The notes: generated from the letters alone by a model not told the origin. DNA of 64,000 nucleotides from Cristatella mucedo (GCA_009760855.2 WPIO01000036.1:3231001-3295000); one strand, 5' to 3'. Numbered from the stretch's first letter, positions 1-10,812 are shown. Program-made: numbers and translations.

Positions 1-322
1 GAGCGACGAAAGTCCCGAACACCAATGGCCGGCAGGAGGCGGGCGTCGAGCCGAAGTTCGGCTTACATCTTTTCAGATGACCTGACTCGCGATGCGTCGG
101 CAGGTCACGGGACGCAGCGCGCAGCTTGCTGTCGTTGGCGCTCGCGTGCGCAGACTCCGAGTCCGGAGAATCCAGCACTTCTATGCACTTCGGCTGGTCG
201 GCGGCGGAGGCTGCCGGCGTGCACTGCGGCTCGGCCGACTGTGCGCCGCCGCTCGAGCCGGCCCGCTTGTCGTCGTCGTAGGTCGTCTGAAAACCGGAAG
301 GCGAGCCCTCGTCGACGTCCAT
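1..322 (-). CDS. possible N-terminal coding exon, truncated by window edge
   Basis: Reading the minus strand from an ATG at 322 (context GACCGAAATGG, purine at -3 and G at +4), the frame stays open for 107 codons to position 1. The peptide is rich in Ser, Ala, Asp and Glu with no hydrophobic core, as in a disordered protein. It contains IEVLDSPDSE around residues 48-57, which resembles a SUMO-interacting motif (hydrophobic core followed by acidic and Ser residues). The same register is also open on the plus strand (92-373), so an open frame by chance in GC-rich DNA is possible. No family is recognised. The in-frame stop upstream lies near 458, which is compatible with a first coding exon. Function unknown. 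Confidence 0.35.
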   Translation of the reverse strand, partial: MDVDEGSPSGFQTTYDDDKRAGSSGGAQSAEPQCTPAASAADQPKCIEVLDSPDSESAHASANDSKLRAASRDLPTHRESGHLKRCKPNFGSTPASCRPLVFGTFVA

Positions 323-1189
323 TTCGGTCGCAGGTCTCCGCACACGCTGCTTACGCGTTCGGGGTGCGTCTAGAATGCGGCCAGCGCACGACTGCCCGAT
401 GGTGTTTGAAATGCAGCGTCTCCGGGCGAGTAGCAGGCACGCAGCGTTCAAGTGCGATCAGCAGACGCCGCGAACGCCGTGCAGCGCTATGCGACCGCGG
501 ATCTCGTGCGTCACGTGAGCAAAACGCCTCGGAGGTTGCGGCGTCTGCACGCTCCCGACCGCCGTCGAGAGCCGGCAGCAGCTTTGCGGGCGGCGCGCAT
601 TTGCTGCCCGGAGTCTCACGCTTGATAATGCTTGCGTGAACATGCACGCATGCAAGGCAGAATGCACGACCAAAGTGTGGCTGAAGCCTTGGGGCTGAGA
701 GAAAGAAAACTTCTTCGCCTCGAGCGTAGGATCGTAGAAATAATGTAGGATCGCGTAAATGTAGGATCGCGAAACGTAGGGCTTGCCGTAGGGCGAGCGT
801 TCTACACGCAGAGCTATCGAAGCTCTGGTTTCCGATTCTCCACGCACAGCCTAAAGACCTGGCTTTAAACGATCGCTCGCATGTCCACGAGCCAAATTCC
901 GGTATACTGACCGAATGCATGCTTCTATTTGCCATCAGATACCAACCGAGCTGCAACCTCCTTCGCGTCTGCTGCACGCGTGCCTGCAATGAGGGCTAGA
1001 AGGTGCGTAGTCCTCATAGTCGCCGCTAAGGCGGCTGCTGTCGGCGTGCCGCCGGTAAGGTCCCGCATTCGAGCCACCCAGAAGAACTGGCGTTGCCGGG
1101 TAACCGCCCCGTGTACCCTACCCCCCCCGAACAGGTGCATCCCGGGGTATGCCTCATGTAGCTCCCCCAACCCCCCCCCCCCGGAAAAA
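323..1189. other. unassigned GC-rich to mixed sequence
   Basis: No gene is supported here. At 726-790 there are three imperfect copies of a short unit built on TGTAGGATCG. A poly-C run lies near 1168-1182. Overlapping open frames on both strands have no recognisable protein signature. Confidence 0.4.
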
Positions 1190-1945
1190 AGATCTGCTGC
1201 AGCCGTGCACATAATAAATATGTCCTTAGCCTCAGGTAATGTTCCTGCACCTTTAAAAAAAAGTGTTGTTAGGCCACCAATTAAGAACGCAAAGCTATGC
1301 CAAGAGAACGTAAACAGCTTCCGTCCAGTCTCGATTCTCCCGCTCCTATCAAAGACGCGAGAACGAGTTGTGGCAGTGTTGTGTGCACCTGCGGCTTCAG
1401 CGGTTGTAATTGGCGAAGCGCCTGACACTAATGCACACGCATCATCTGTGGCCAATAGTTTTTGAAGCAGCTCAAGGGCCACTAATGCAGGTTATATTTT
1501 GTGTCGTCTGCTGCGATTGATTGGGGTCTCATAGATATGTGCCCATTGAGAGGAATAAAGGAGTCCCGTTTACCGAGCACATGCGCCCGCTGTGTCTCCG
1601 CGAGACTCCACTAGAACAGCCGCCGCCGGAGCCACTATCATACAACAGCAGACCGACTGAACTTTTATTTTGTATTGAGACCTCAAAGCTAGCCAGTAAG
1701 TTCAAATCTGAGATTAGAGCTAATAACTCCGCAGAGTCAGCATTGTTGAAGGTGTATAACGACCTGCTCAGGAAATGCAGGCTTGGTCTCTGCTTGATCT
1801 TTCGGCAGCGTTAGATACTTTTGATCACAAATTCCTTCTTGAGCGTTTCGCGTAGTGTCTGGGCTGCACTGAAATGGTTCAGATTCCATCTCCGAGGGAG
1901 ACTTGACTCGGTGGGAGACTCTCAACTCAGTGGGAGACTCCATGC
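1190..1945 (+). mobile_element. LINE family A fragments (reverse transcriptase N-terminal part), degenerate
   Basis: At about 1300-1370 the plus strand reads FRPVSILPLLSKTRERVV, the first conserved block of a CR1/L2-like reverse transcriptase. From about 1640 to 1945 the sequence matches the next part of the family A element (the AESALLKVYNDLL block, then a remnant of the AAFDTIDH block). Roughly 1450-1640 between the two does not match. Frames are broken. Confidence 0.6.
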
Positions 1946-2020
1946 TGGTCCACTGAGATAGTACCTAAGCCATTGCAATACAAGTGCCAGTGATACCTAG
2001 GTGAGATCAGAAGTACCTGG
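1946..2020 (-). mobile_element. LINE family A fragment, inverted against its neighbour
   Basis: The segment starting CACTGAGATAGTACCTAAGC matches family A in the minus orientation and is the reverse complement of sequence just to its left (about 1865-1930). The two form a foldback. Confidence 0.5.
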
Positions 2021-2540
2021 TAATCAATAGTAATGGCACGTCCCTGCATGTAACCTCGAGAATTACTAATGGATCAGAGGCTCGCAAGTAGACACTCTAC
2101 CACCTTATCAGTCAGTTGTAGAAAATTCAAATTCAAGGGGTGTTTTTCGATAACCCTCTTCGGCGTGCTAGGCTGAAAATTGGTGCGGGTCACTCACGCC
2201 TTGCAGTCACACCTAGACCTTCCCTTTAAGCTCCGAAATTGCAAGCATCGTCTGCTTGATTATTGTTATACTTAAACATTTGCATAGAACCCTAAGATAA
2301 TTAATTACCAGTGATACCCCAGGAGTGTCGAGAGGCACTCCCGAAGGATCTGAAGGATCAATAGTGAATCTGCTGAAATGTATCAGAGCCGTACCAGTAG
2401 AGAGGCCCTACCCTTGCCTACCCCAGTTCTTGCAGCGGTGCCCGCCCGCCGCACGTCGGAAATTCGCTCACTCAGGAGTTTATCACCAACTAGAAAGCGT
2501 TCAACGATTTGCTCTCTCGACGCCTAGTTTTACCACAGAG

Positions 2541-3155
2541 TATTGATGTGAACGTACAAAGGTCATCCGAGGAGCCATTTAAGTACGGGGGGGGGGTACT
2601 TCAGGGCTGTAAGCTGGGGGGGGGGGTTCTTCAGGGCTGTAAGCTGGGGGGGGGGCGTACTTCAGGGCTCTAAGCTCGGGTGGGGGTACTTCAGGGCTCT
2701 AAGCTGGGGGGGGAGTACTTCAGGGCTCTAAGCTGGGGGGATACTTCAGGGCTCTAAGCTCAGGCCTCTTCTTTTCAAAGTTTATACTCTCCCTCTTGCC
2801 GATGCGGTCGCCAAAAACAATCTAGGCCTTCACTTTCTTCTAGGCTTTCAGCAAAGGTACAACTGAGTGTCATCTGCCAGCACAATCTAGGTTTTCACTT
2901 CTATGCAGATAACACTCAGCAGTACCTCTGCTTTGAGCCCTTCAAGCACTGAAGCATGCCGAATTCTTTACACACCCTCGCTGCATGTATTGATGACATC
3001 CGTACTTGGGTGGCAGCAGACTTTCTTAAATTGACTGAAAAAAAACCAACATAGTAGTTATGGGCAAACAAGTGTCATTCAGATATTGAAAAAGCCCAAC
3101 ACTCAAAATCGGCTCTGTTAGCATATCTTCCGTTCCATCTGCACGCAATCTAGTG
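2541..3155 (+). mobile_element. LINE family A, RT palm region with internal tandem expansion
   Basis: The copy begins just before the RT motif equivalent to GVPQGSVLGP and runs through the catalytic FYADD region (altered here to a FYADN-like reading near 2900) to the end of the palm. Frameshifts and stops make it inactive. It contains the 2590-2765 tandem array listed separately. Confidence 0.75.
2590..2765 (+). repeat. six-copy tandem repeat inside a LINE RT motif
   Basis: The core CTTCAGGGCT recurs six times (near 2599, 2628, 2660, 2690, 2718 and 2743) in units of about 25-33 bp, separated by G-runs of variable length. Each unit is a degenerate copy of the DNA for the VPQGSVLG block of the RT. 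Confidence 0.9.
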
Positions 3156-3342
3156 GTCTAGTGGTCTAGTGGTAATCCGCGAGGTCTTAATTCTTTGTTC
3201 AGGAATACAGCGGGTTTTAAAAAAGGGACCAATTCTAGTAAGAGAGTGGTCTGCGGAAGGCGACAGCCTCCTTATAAGATCCTTGTACTTCTCGCGATGC
3301 ACTATACGCAGCGGCATCTTATGCGCCACACCTGTGTGCTTT

Positions 3343-3776
3343 AGAAGGCTTTGGGAGCATACGAACTAAATGCACGGTCTCCAAAGAATTTAAGGTTTGT
3401 ACGAGGTACTTGTAGACTGTTGGATTCCGAAAAGCGGGTGGTACGATGATTGGCCTGATTGGGTAGTATATCTGAGAGACATGGCTGGAGCCATAGAATG
3501 AAGTGACCTAAAAGTGAGCGACAAAACCTTGAAGTCAATCCGTTGCTTGACTGGTAGCCAGTGCAGGTCGGCGAGAAGTGGAGTAATGTGGCAACCGCCA
3601 CGCTCACGACAGACAAGCCTAGCTGCAGAGTTTTGCACCAGCTGCAATCGCCTGATCGCACATGCTGGTAGGCCAGTAAGCAGCGAGTTGCAGAAGTCGA
3701 GACGGGATGTCACGAATGCATGGACCAACTTGGACGTGGTATCCTTATCTAAACAAGCCCGAGTTGTAGCATGAAG
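3343..3776 (-). mobile_element. LINE family A, RT thumb/C-terminal region
   Basis: On the minus strand this reads LVHAFVTSRLDFCNSLL, then LQLVQNSAARLVCRER and LHWLPVKQRIDFKVLSLTFR, the conserved C-terminal RT blocks of CR1/L2-like elements. It is truncated at both ends and has a frameshift near 3480. Confidence 0.85.
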
Positions 3777-3930
3777 CTAGTCAACGAACGGGTCACGCTC
3801 CTTCGATCGTGGCTATCATTGTTTTCTACAGCCAATGGTACGCTGCAACCGAACGCGCGTGCAATTCACTCGGCTAATCAGACGGTGAAAACGCCCTGCG
3901 TGCAAGGCAAAATAAGCGGGGCGTTAGGAA

Positions 3931-4018
3931 CGCCTGTAGACGCGGGCATTTGGAACGCTGGTAGACGCGTGCATTTGAAACGCTGGCAGACGCGTGCATT
4001 TGGAACGCTGGCAGACGC
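3931..4018 (+). repeat. 25-bp tandem repeat, about 3.4 copies
   Basis: Units start at 3931, 3956, 3981 and 4006 and follow the pattern CGCTGGCAGACGCGTGCATT plus TGGAA. Divergence between units is low. Confidence 0.85.
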
Positions 4019-5877
4019 GAAGTGGACGCGCAGTAGACGCACTCATGCAACACCAGTGTGTGTAGAGTAGAGAGTCGGGTGTAATGTTGAGAGAGCAAGA
4101 GAGTAGAGAAGTAGAACAGGACAGCAAGAATCGAGAGACCTCGGGAAGCAAGTACGTACCGGCATAAATTAACACAAGGTCCTTACTGTGTATAAGTGTT
4201 CGTTACCTTTTAATAGCAAGGACTTATTATTATTAAGGACGCGCACCTCTGCTAGCTCTGCACAGCACTAAATGCTGAGGGCAAGGACTTTTGCCTCGGA
4301 GGCGCTGTTTAGTGATTTAAAAAGTCCAGGCCCTTGTGGCACCAATAGGAACTCGCAAGGTCGCGGTTCAATGGATTTATAGGCAGATATGTATATCTAG
4401 CAAGCACACGCACGCACTCACGCACACGCGCAGTTGTGCGTGCGGCTACGGGCATATATAGTTTTCACAGGTCTTTTGTCAATAGATGTTAGCGTTCGAT
4501 GGGCACTTGCCCACCGGTCAGCTTGACCTAGTGCCCCTACCGACAGATCATGGATTAGACAGCTGCTGACGATGCATCTGTAATTGGTTCTAAAAGCGAC
4601 CAGAAGTATCGTCCTCAGTTGATTAATTAATTACTCACTCTCAGTTGACGCATATTGTAGGCGCAGCACGCTCACGAATCCCGAACTTTGGCCGCCTCGA
4701 CTCGAACTGGCTAGCGCTACATTTTGAGTCTGAGCTTCATGAGAAATGTTTTCTCGGAATGCCACAAGCACTTCATAACGTAATTCTAAATTTGGTCGGA
4801 GGCATCCTCTTTATCAGCGATCGCAAACGCAAGCGGTCGGACGGCGACTTGCAAAAAGCATGGCCTCGAGTGGGCGGATGCAAAAATGCTGTTCACAAAG
4901 TTGACGCTCATAGTGGTTTCCATGGCATATAAAAACTTCAGAAAATTATTATATTATTTATTTATTATATTAATTATTATACTATAAAATTGCAATGCTT
5001 TGCGCTATCTTCCTTTAATGATGTAACTTGCTAAAGGTGCAGGGTGAGGTTAGATGACTTTGGCCGTCACAACGTCATTTAAAGCCTCGCTTCGAGCCAT
5101 TCGCTTAGAGAACAGAGGCTGAGCGTGGCGATGGCTCAATCGGTAAAGCGGTGACCCGGTAAACTCCATCCAGCTCGCAGTGTATCACTTCCCGCTCGAC
5201 CGGACAATTCTTGCAATGACTGGCCTACGCTTGCACCTGCATTTGTCAAAGATAAGGTTAAAAACTGGCTGACGCATGCTTTTTTCACAGTTAAGGTTAT
5301 GAACTCTTATGTGCAAGACGCGGCCGTATAGAGGCGTGATTCTTGTTAAGGAGCCACACATCGGTCACAGGTCACATCACTCGCTTGCGCTAGTCAACCC
5401 ATCTGATCCCCGCTCCTTGCTCCTCCAGTCACGAGCGAAGATCAAAGATCGCTAAGGTCACGAAGCATCCAACAGACCAAGCTTGTCTCGCCATCGTGGT
5501 CGCTACGAACACCACCTCTTTAAAGCGACAGTGCATGACCCATTATCATCAACTCTTATATATTTAGGCCACTTGCACAAAGTCCGAGCTCTTTTAACTT
5601 TTCATAGCCCTTTGTTGGTTTTAAAATAATGCACCTGATTTATATGAACACGCGTAACCCGAGTGGCTCTCTGACGGCGTCTTCTGATGTATGTGATTTG
5701 AATGTACCACTAAGCATTTAGTATAAATGCAATTTGAAATTTAATATAATTCTAGTATAAAGTAAGTTGGTAGCTATACCAAACCAATCAGTAATAATTT
5801 CATGTCAAGCATCACGGCTGATAATTAGAATCCTAGTGTGTGACTTTCGGGGCCCACCTTATCATCTAATCAGTGAT
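4019..5877. other. unassigned sequence
   Basis: No coding exon or named repeat could be supported over about 1.9 kb. There is a short A/T-only stretch at 4945-4985. A tRNA-like A box (TGGCTCAATCGGTAAAGCG) at about 5130 lacks a convincing B box. Confidence 0.4.
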
Positions 5878-6582
5878 ATATTTAGGCTTATCTAAACAAG
5901 CCCTAATTTTCGCAATGTTGTGTAATATCCGAAAGTAGGCAGACTTGATTGTGGAGCTGATGTGGTCGTCTAACGAGAGGTCACTTTGGAATATGACACC
6001 TAGATTTCGAGCTGATTCAGCAAAAGATATGCTGGCAGAGCCAATTTTTAGCGTCAGCCTTTCCAATTTCTGAGTCACACTGGGTTTTTTATTATCGTTT
6101 AGTTTTTAGAAAATTTGATGCCATCCATGTGCGGATGTCATCAATACATGCAGCAAATGAGTTGAGAGAATTCGAGGTGCTCGATGGCTGGGAGGGATCA
6201 AACCAAAGGTACAACTGAGTGTCATCCGCATAGAAGTGAAAGCCTAGATTGTGCTTGGCAATCACATCAGCAAGAGGTAGAGTATAAACCGTGAAAAGAA
6301 CCGGACCTAGCATGGAGCCCTGAGGTACCCCATATTTCAGAGGTACCTCGGATGATCTTTGTCCATTCACGTCAATACTCTGGAGTCTCCCACTGAGATA
6401 GGACCTGAACCATTGCAGAGCAGTGCCAGTGATGCCAAGGCGAAATGAGAGGCGCTCTAGAAGAACTTTGTGATCGATGGTATCAAAAGCTGCCGAAAGA
6501 TCGAGCAAAACAAGCAGGGATACTCTACCCACGCCTGCATTCGTAAGTATGTCGTAATACACCCTAAGCAATGCTGACCCAC
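5878..6582 (-). mobile_element. LINE family A, inverted 5' part of a twin-primed insertion
   Basis: Read on the minus strand this gives the RT palm nearly intact: LLDLSAAFDTIDH, RLGITGTALQWFRSYLSG, YGVPQGSMLGPVLF and FHFYADDTQLY, followed by ARNLGVIFQSDLSLDDH. Its element-5' end at 6582 abuts the sense 3' part of the same family that starts at 6583. It is the best preserved palm domain of family A in the window but is frame-broken near 6085. Confidence 0.85.
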
Positions 6583-6680
6583 ACCTCGTATAAATCTCAA
6601 ATCCTCGGGAGACCGTGCTTTTAGTTCGTATGCTCCCAGAGCGTGAAACTTACCCCGACTTACGTCAAGACATCTGCCTT
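6583..6680 (+). mobile_element. LINE family A, sense 3' part (first piece)
   Basis: It begins CCTCGTATAAATCTCAAATC and continues with the block that elsewhere encodes SFGDRAFSSYAPKAWNSLP. It is interrupted at about 6680 by unrelated sequence and resumes at about 7028. Confidence 0.75.
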
Positions 6681-7027
6681 TTTTTAGTTCGATCGTAAGC
6701 AGGCTCGTCTGATAAGCTGCTGGTGAACGGCTGTTAGGAGCATCGCCGAGGGAGCGGTGCACAGCCTGTGGTCCGCCTGTGATGTGGCGTGGACACAGGC
6801 AGGGAACCCGCTGGTAAACAGACGGTGGGTTCACTATCAGGGTCGGCCGGCTCACAGTTGTGGTCCTTTTAGATGATTCATCGGGGTCGACGAGGGGACA
6901 GCAGCAGTCGAGGAGAGGAAGTCGAGTGGGAGAAGGGGGCGAAGAGAGCCGTGAGTCCTTCGGCTCAGTGCGTCGTGCAATAAACTGTTGGCGTTGTTCA
7001 TCGGCTGGCTCTGCTGTGCGAACCGAA
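6681..7027. mobile_element. about 345-bp insert of unknown type inside LINE family A
   Basis: The family A sequence is continuous across this insert when compared with other copies (for example 16325-16480). The insert begins near a T-run, has no RT similarity, and ends with AATAAACTGTTGGCG near 6980. The latter could be a polyadenylation region, so a solo LTR or non-autonomous element is possible. No clear terminal repeats or target duplication were found. Confidence 0.4.
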
Positions 7028-7312
7028 GGAAATTTTATTGATTTAAAAAGAAAACTAAAAACGCATATTTATGACAACATTTAGCGGGTTAATGTGATTT
7101 GTCCTGTGTGTTTATGCGTGCTGACACTGTGCATGCTGCCACTAATCACGCATGCATGCTGACCCTGTGCGTCACCTCTAACCATGCTATTCTTGTTTTT
7201 TATTGAGCATGCAATCACTAATCATTCGATCGTGCTTCATTTGCAACACATGTATAGTTCCTAGAAAGATTTTAGTTCTTTGAGGGCGCCATGTACCAAT
7301 GTATGTAAGGCT
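7028..7312 (+). mobile_element. LINE family A, sense 3' part (second piece, 3' UTR)
   Basis: This has the family A 3' UTR landmarks: the TTTAAAAAGAAAACTAAAAACGC stretch, repeated GTGCATGCTGCCACTAA-like units, and the tail remnant CCTAGAAAGATTTTAGTTCT. The (ATT)n terminus is lost. Confidence 0.8.
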
Positions 7313-8238
7313 ATGCTGAATGTATTACTATTATTTTAATTATTCTGCTAAATCGGGTAACGCTCAGGTCGATGCTCAGTTCCTATGCTGGATACTCAAG
7401 GGAACCGTACATGCGGATCATTTCCGTCCTGATGGAAGCGGCCATGACATATCGACCAACAGCTGACGCACGTAGCTACTCGCGTTCGGCTTGGCTAGTA
7501 GTAAACGACACTGTCATCCACGAATGCACCGGAAGCAAGTGTCCACGGTGTATTTATTATTTCAAACCACGAGGCGATCACTGATTACCTTTGCAGTCAG
7601 ACGACGAAGCTCGGGCTGCAACGATCAAATAGCGATACGGACTCCGGTCGCCGCGGCCTAACCATTCACGGCTTCAAACGTTGAAATTGCGACAATTCAG
7701 GCGGTGTAACAAACAGCGTTACACTGGCCTTCAGGCGCCACAATAATTTTTAAAGGGCTCTGTATAACGAGCGTGGTGGGTGAGAAGAGCACCAAGTGTG
7801 ACCAGGCCAGAGCCAAGTGGAGAGTGAGGAAAGCCCAGCTACAAAAAAGCTTATTAGTAGTTAAACACTGCGAATACAGCTAGCTCGAAACGAGGGAGAC
7901 CCAGAGCGCGAGCCGGAGACAACGGGGCGTGACGTAGGCTTGAGAGCGAACAGGAGACAACGGGGCACGCAGGAGAGAGCGAAGGAGAGGTGGGCAGAGA
8001 GCTCGAGAGAAGAATAAGAGGTGGGCAGAGAGGGCTATATAGAAGGCAAGAGATCGGTGAGCGAGAAGGAAGAAGGGGAAAGTAGCAGCGAGCGAATTAA
8101 AATCGAGTCTGAGGAGAGACGGGAGCAAACTTTGAGTACTAAAGTGAGAAATCAAGAGAGATTGCTGTGCAGCGTGCACATTTGGAAGTTAGCTGCACTA
8201 AGTAAGACCAAGGGAGAAGGCAAATTGAACGCCAAGCA
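7313..8238. other. unassigned sequence upstream of the metallothionein remnant
   Basis: No gene is recognised. The part from 7870 to 8160 is purine-rich on the plus strand (GAGA-type low complexity), and its long open frames on both strands reflect composition. Confidence 0.4.
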
Positions 8239-8240
8239 TT

Positions 8241-8339
8241 GTAACCTTTTCCCTTTCGAGCAGCAACAGTGGCAGGCCTCTCCACACTTGCAGTTATCGC
8301 CGCAGGTACACTTCTACCCTTCTGTGCAGCATGTCGGAC
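8241..8339 (-). pseudogene. metallothionein terminal exon, broken copy
   Basis: On the minus strand, after a TTGCAG acceptor at 8340-8341, the frame reads PTCCTEG, then a TAG stop (8314-8316), then KCTCGDNCKCGEACHCCC. It matches the two intact metallothionein exons near 10.6-10.9 kb with the same Cys spacing, but has an in-frame stop where they have CAG (Gln) and a shifted frame after the last cysteines, so the usual terminal stop is missed. It is most likely a decayed duplicate. A functional copy with readthrough is unlikely. Confidence 0.75.
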
Positions 8340-8656
8340 CTGCAATTGTTGCTTTGAACCGTGAGATTTACTTGACTGCTCCGAGGCTTTCCATCAAGGC
8401 TGTGATGAAGGATATTGGAATGCGATGTACTCGCAGCCGCAAGGTGTGCGTTAGAGAAGGAGAAGGCGAAGTTCAAAGTGTGAGCGAAGAGATACACGTA
8501 GAAGAGAAGACCCGAGTGGCAGCAGTGGCGGAAAAGAGGATGAGGTGTGTGGCATATCATTTATTATTTATTGTATTATTATTTATTACATTATATTATT
8601 TATTATTTATTGTAGGATATAACTTGGTAACGATAGCTTGTGATAATGAATAAGTG

Positions 8657-10252
8657 CAAACCTTGCTAGTGAGTTCCAGTCTGGCTTTAGAGTTAATCAC
8701 CCCACAGAGTCAGCATTGCTTAGGGTGTACAACGACCTACTTAGGAATGCAGACATGGGTAGAGTTTCTCTGCTTGTTTTGCTTGGTCTTTCGGCAGCTT
8801 TTGATACCATCGATCACTAAGTACTTCTAGAGCGCCTCTCATCTCGCCTGGGCATCACTGGCACTGCTCTGCAATGGTTCAGGTCCTATCTCAGTGGCAG
8901 ACTCCCGAGTATCGACGTGAATTGACAAAGATCATCTGAGGTACCTCTGAAATATGGGGTATCTCTGAAATATGGGGTACCTCCGAAATATGGGGTACCT
9001 CCGAAATATGGGGTACCTCTGAAATATGGGGTACCTCTGAAATATGGGGTACCTCTGAAATATGGGGTACCTCTGGGCTCCGTGCTAGATACGGTTCTTT
9101 TCACGGTTTACACTCTCCCTCGTGCTGATGCAATTGCCTAGCACAATCTAGGCTTTCACTTCTATGCGGATGACACTCAGTTGTACCTTTGCTTTGATCC
9201 CTTCCAGCCTTCGAGCACCTCAAATTCTCTCAACCCACTTGCTGCATGTATTGACGGCATCCGCATATGGATGGCAGCAAATTTTCTAAAACTAAACGAT
9301 GATAAAACCAACTTAATAGTTATAGGCAAACCCAGTGACTCAGAAATTGGAAAGGCTGACGCTCAAAATTGGCTCTGCCAGCATATCTCCAGTAGTCAGC
9401 TCGAAATCCAAGTGTCCATGTTCCGAAGTGACCTCTCGTTAGACGACCACATCAGCTCCACAGTCAAATCTGCCTACTGTCAGCTACATAACATTGCTAA
9501 AATTTGGGCTTGTTTAGATAAGGATACCATGTCTAAGTTGGTCCATGCATTTGTGACATCCCGTCATGACCTCTGTAACTCAGTGCTTGCTGGCCTACCG
9601 GCATGTGCGATCAGGCGATTACAGCTGGTGCAAAACTCCGCAGCTAGGCTTGTCTGTCGTGAGCGTCGCAGTTGTCACACCATACCACTTCTCGCCGACC
9701 TACACTGGCTCCCAGTCAAGCAACGGATCGACTTCAAGGTTTTGTCGCTCACCTTTAGGTCACTTCATTGTTTGGCTGCAGCCTATCTCTCCGATATACT
9801 CCCCCATCAGGCCAAGCATCGAACTACCCGCTTTTCGGAATTCAACAGTTTACCAATACCTTGTACAAACCTCAAATCCTTTGGAGACCGTGCATTTAGT
9901 TCGTATGCTCCCACAACTTGGAACTCCCTCCCGACATGCGTCAGAACATCCCCTGACTGGAAACATTTAAAAAGAACTTAAAAACACCTATTTAGGACAG
10001 CCTTAGTGGGTCGCTGTGATTCGTCCTTGATGTGCTTATGCGTGCTGACACTGTGCATGCTGTCACTAACCACATTTGCATGCTGATTCTGTGCATGTCA
10101 CCCCTCACCACGTTGTTCATGTTGTTTATCAAGCATGATATTACTCACGATTCAATCGCGTTTCCCTTTGCAGCAAATTTAAAGCGCCTAGGAAGAGATT
10201 GAGTTCTCTACGGGAGCTTTATCAAGTACATTATTATTATTATTATTATTAC
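8657..10252 (+). mobile_element. LINE family A, longest copy (RT to (ATT)n tail)
   Basis: The copy starts within the RT (FQSGFRVNHPTESAL-like), passes the AAFDTIDH block, the GVP motif (expanded, see 8943-9068), FHFYADDTQLY at about 9145-9185, the thumb blocks LQLVQNSAARLVCRER and LHWLPVKQRIDFKVLSLTFR, and SFGDRAFSSYAPTTWNSLP. It then has about 270 bp of 3' UTR ending in (TTA)n at about 10230-10251. One frame is open from 9181 to 9981. Stops at 8818 and 8923 make it defective. It lacks endonuclease and ORF1. It sits between the broken and intact metallothionein exons. Confidence 0.9.
8943..9068 (+). repeat. 18-bp tandem repeat, 7 copies, inside LINE RT
   Basis: Seven units of ACCTCTGAAATATGGGGT, 126 bp in all, differ by only a few C/T and A/C changes. 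In frame they insert a six-residue period (L-K-Y-G-V-P) directly before the position of the conserved QGS of the RT. Confidence 0.95.
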
Positions 10253-10552
10253 CCAATGCTAAAAAGTCACCGCAACGTACTGGATGAAACAGCCACATGC
10301 GGCAGGCGTGAGTGAGGCGAGAACCTTTGCATTGAGAAAAAAACGTGCATAGGGCGTTCGAGAGAGTGAGAGTGAACGGAAACTAAATTTAAATCGTACA
10401 GCGGGCGGAAGGTGGGATGTTGAGGATGATGAGATGGGCTGAAGGAGTTATGGACAAGTAGGAAGGAAGAAACGGAGCAACAAGAAATAGCAAAATTTCA
10501 AGCTAAGAGCAATAAATAGCGCGAAAATAGTATAATAACTAGCAGCTGCCTT
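10253..10552. other. unassigned spacer
   Basis: About 300 bp between the LINE tail and the metallothionein duplication. No coding or repeat signal was recognised. Confidence 0.4.
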
Positions 10553-10630
10553 CACTCCAACGCTTAAATGGGCGTGTCGAGCCATCTGGAAGCGACCGTC
10601 ATTAAAAGCTGAAGCCGCGAGGCCGCGATG

Positions 10631-10728
10631 CTAACCTTTGGATCTCGCATTGCAGCATGGGCAAGAGTCTCCACATTTACAGTCATCGCCGCACGTACAC
10701 TGCTGCCCTACTTGGCAGCACGTCGGAC
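10631..10728 (-). CDS. metallothionein-like protein, terminal exon (copy 1)
   Basis: After the acceptor TTGTTACAG the exon reads (G)PTCCQVGQQC, TCGDDCKCGDSC, PCCNARSKG and a TAG stop. That is nine cysteines in 32 residues with the CC, CxC, CxC, CxCC arrangement of metallothioneins, which bind Zn, Cu or Cd through thiolate clusters in the cytosol. Phase 1 entry means the preceding exon must supply the first G of a Gly codon. A short first exon encoding something like M-P-G would give the MPGP start common in arthropod metallothioneins, but no such exon was found nearby. The protein sequence is identical to copy 2; the two differ at two silent third positions (GAT/GAC and TGT/TGC). The full gene may be single-domain and about 35 residues long. 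Confidence 0.75.
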
Positions 10729-10812
10729 CTGTAACAATTCATTCCAACGCTTAAATGGGCGTGTCGAGCCGCCAGGAAGGGACCGTCATTAAAAAGTGCA
10801 GGGGGGGCGATG

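Noticed and set aside
5118-5200. tRNA-derived element
   Set aside because: Only an A-box-like segment is present; no matching B box at the right distance.
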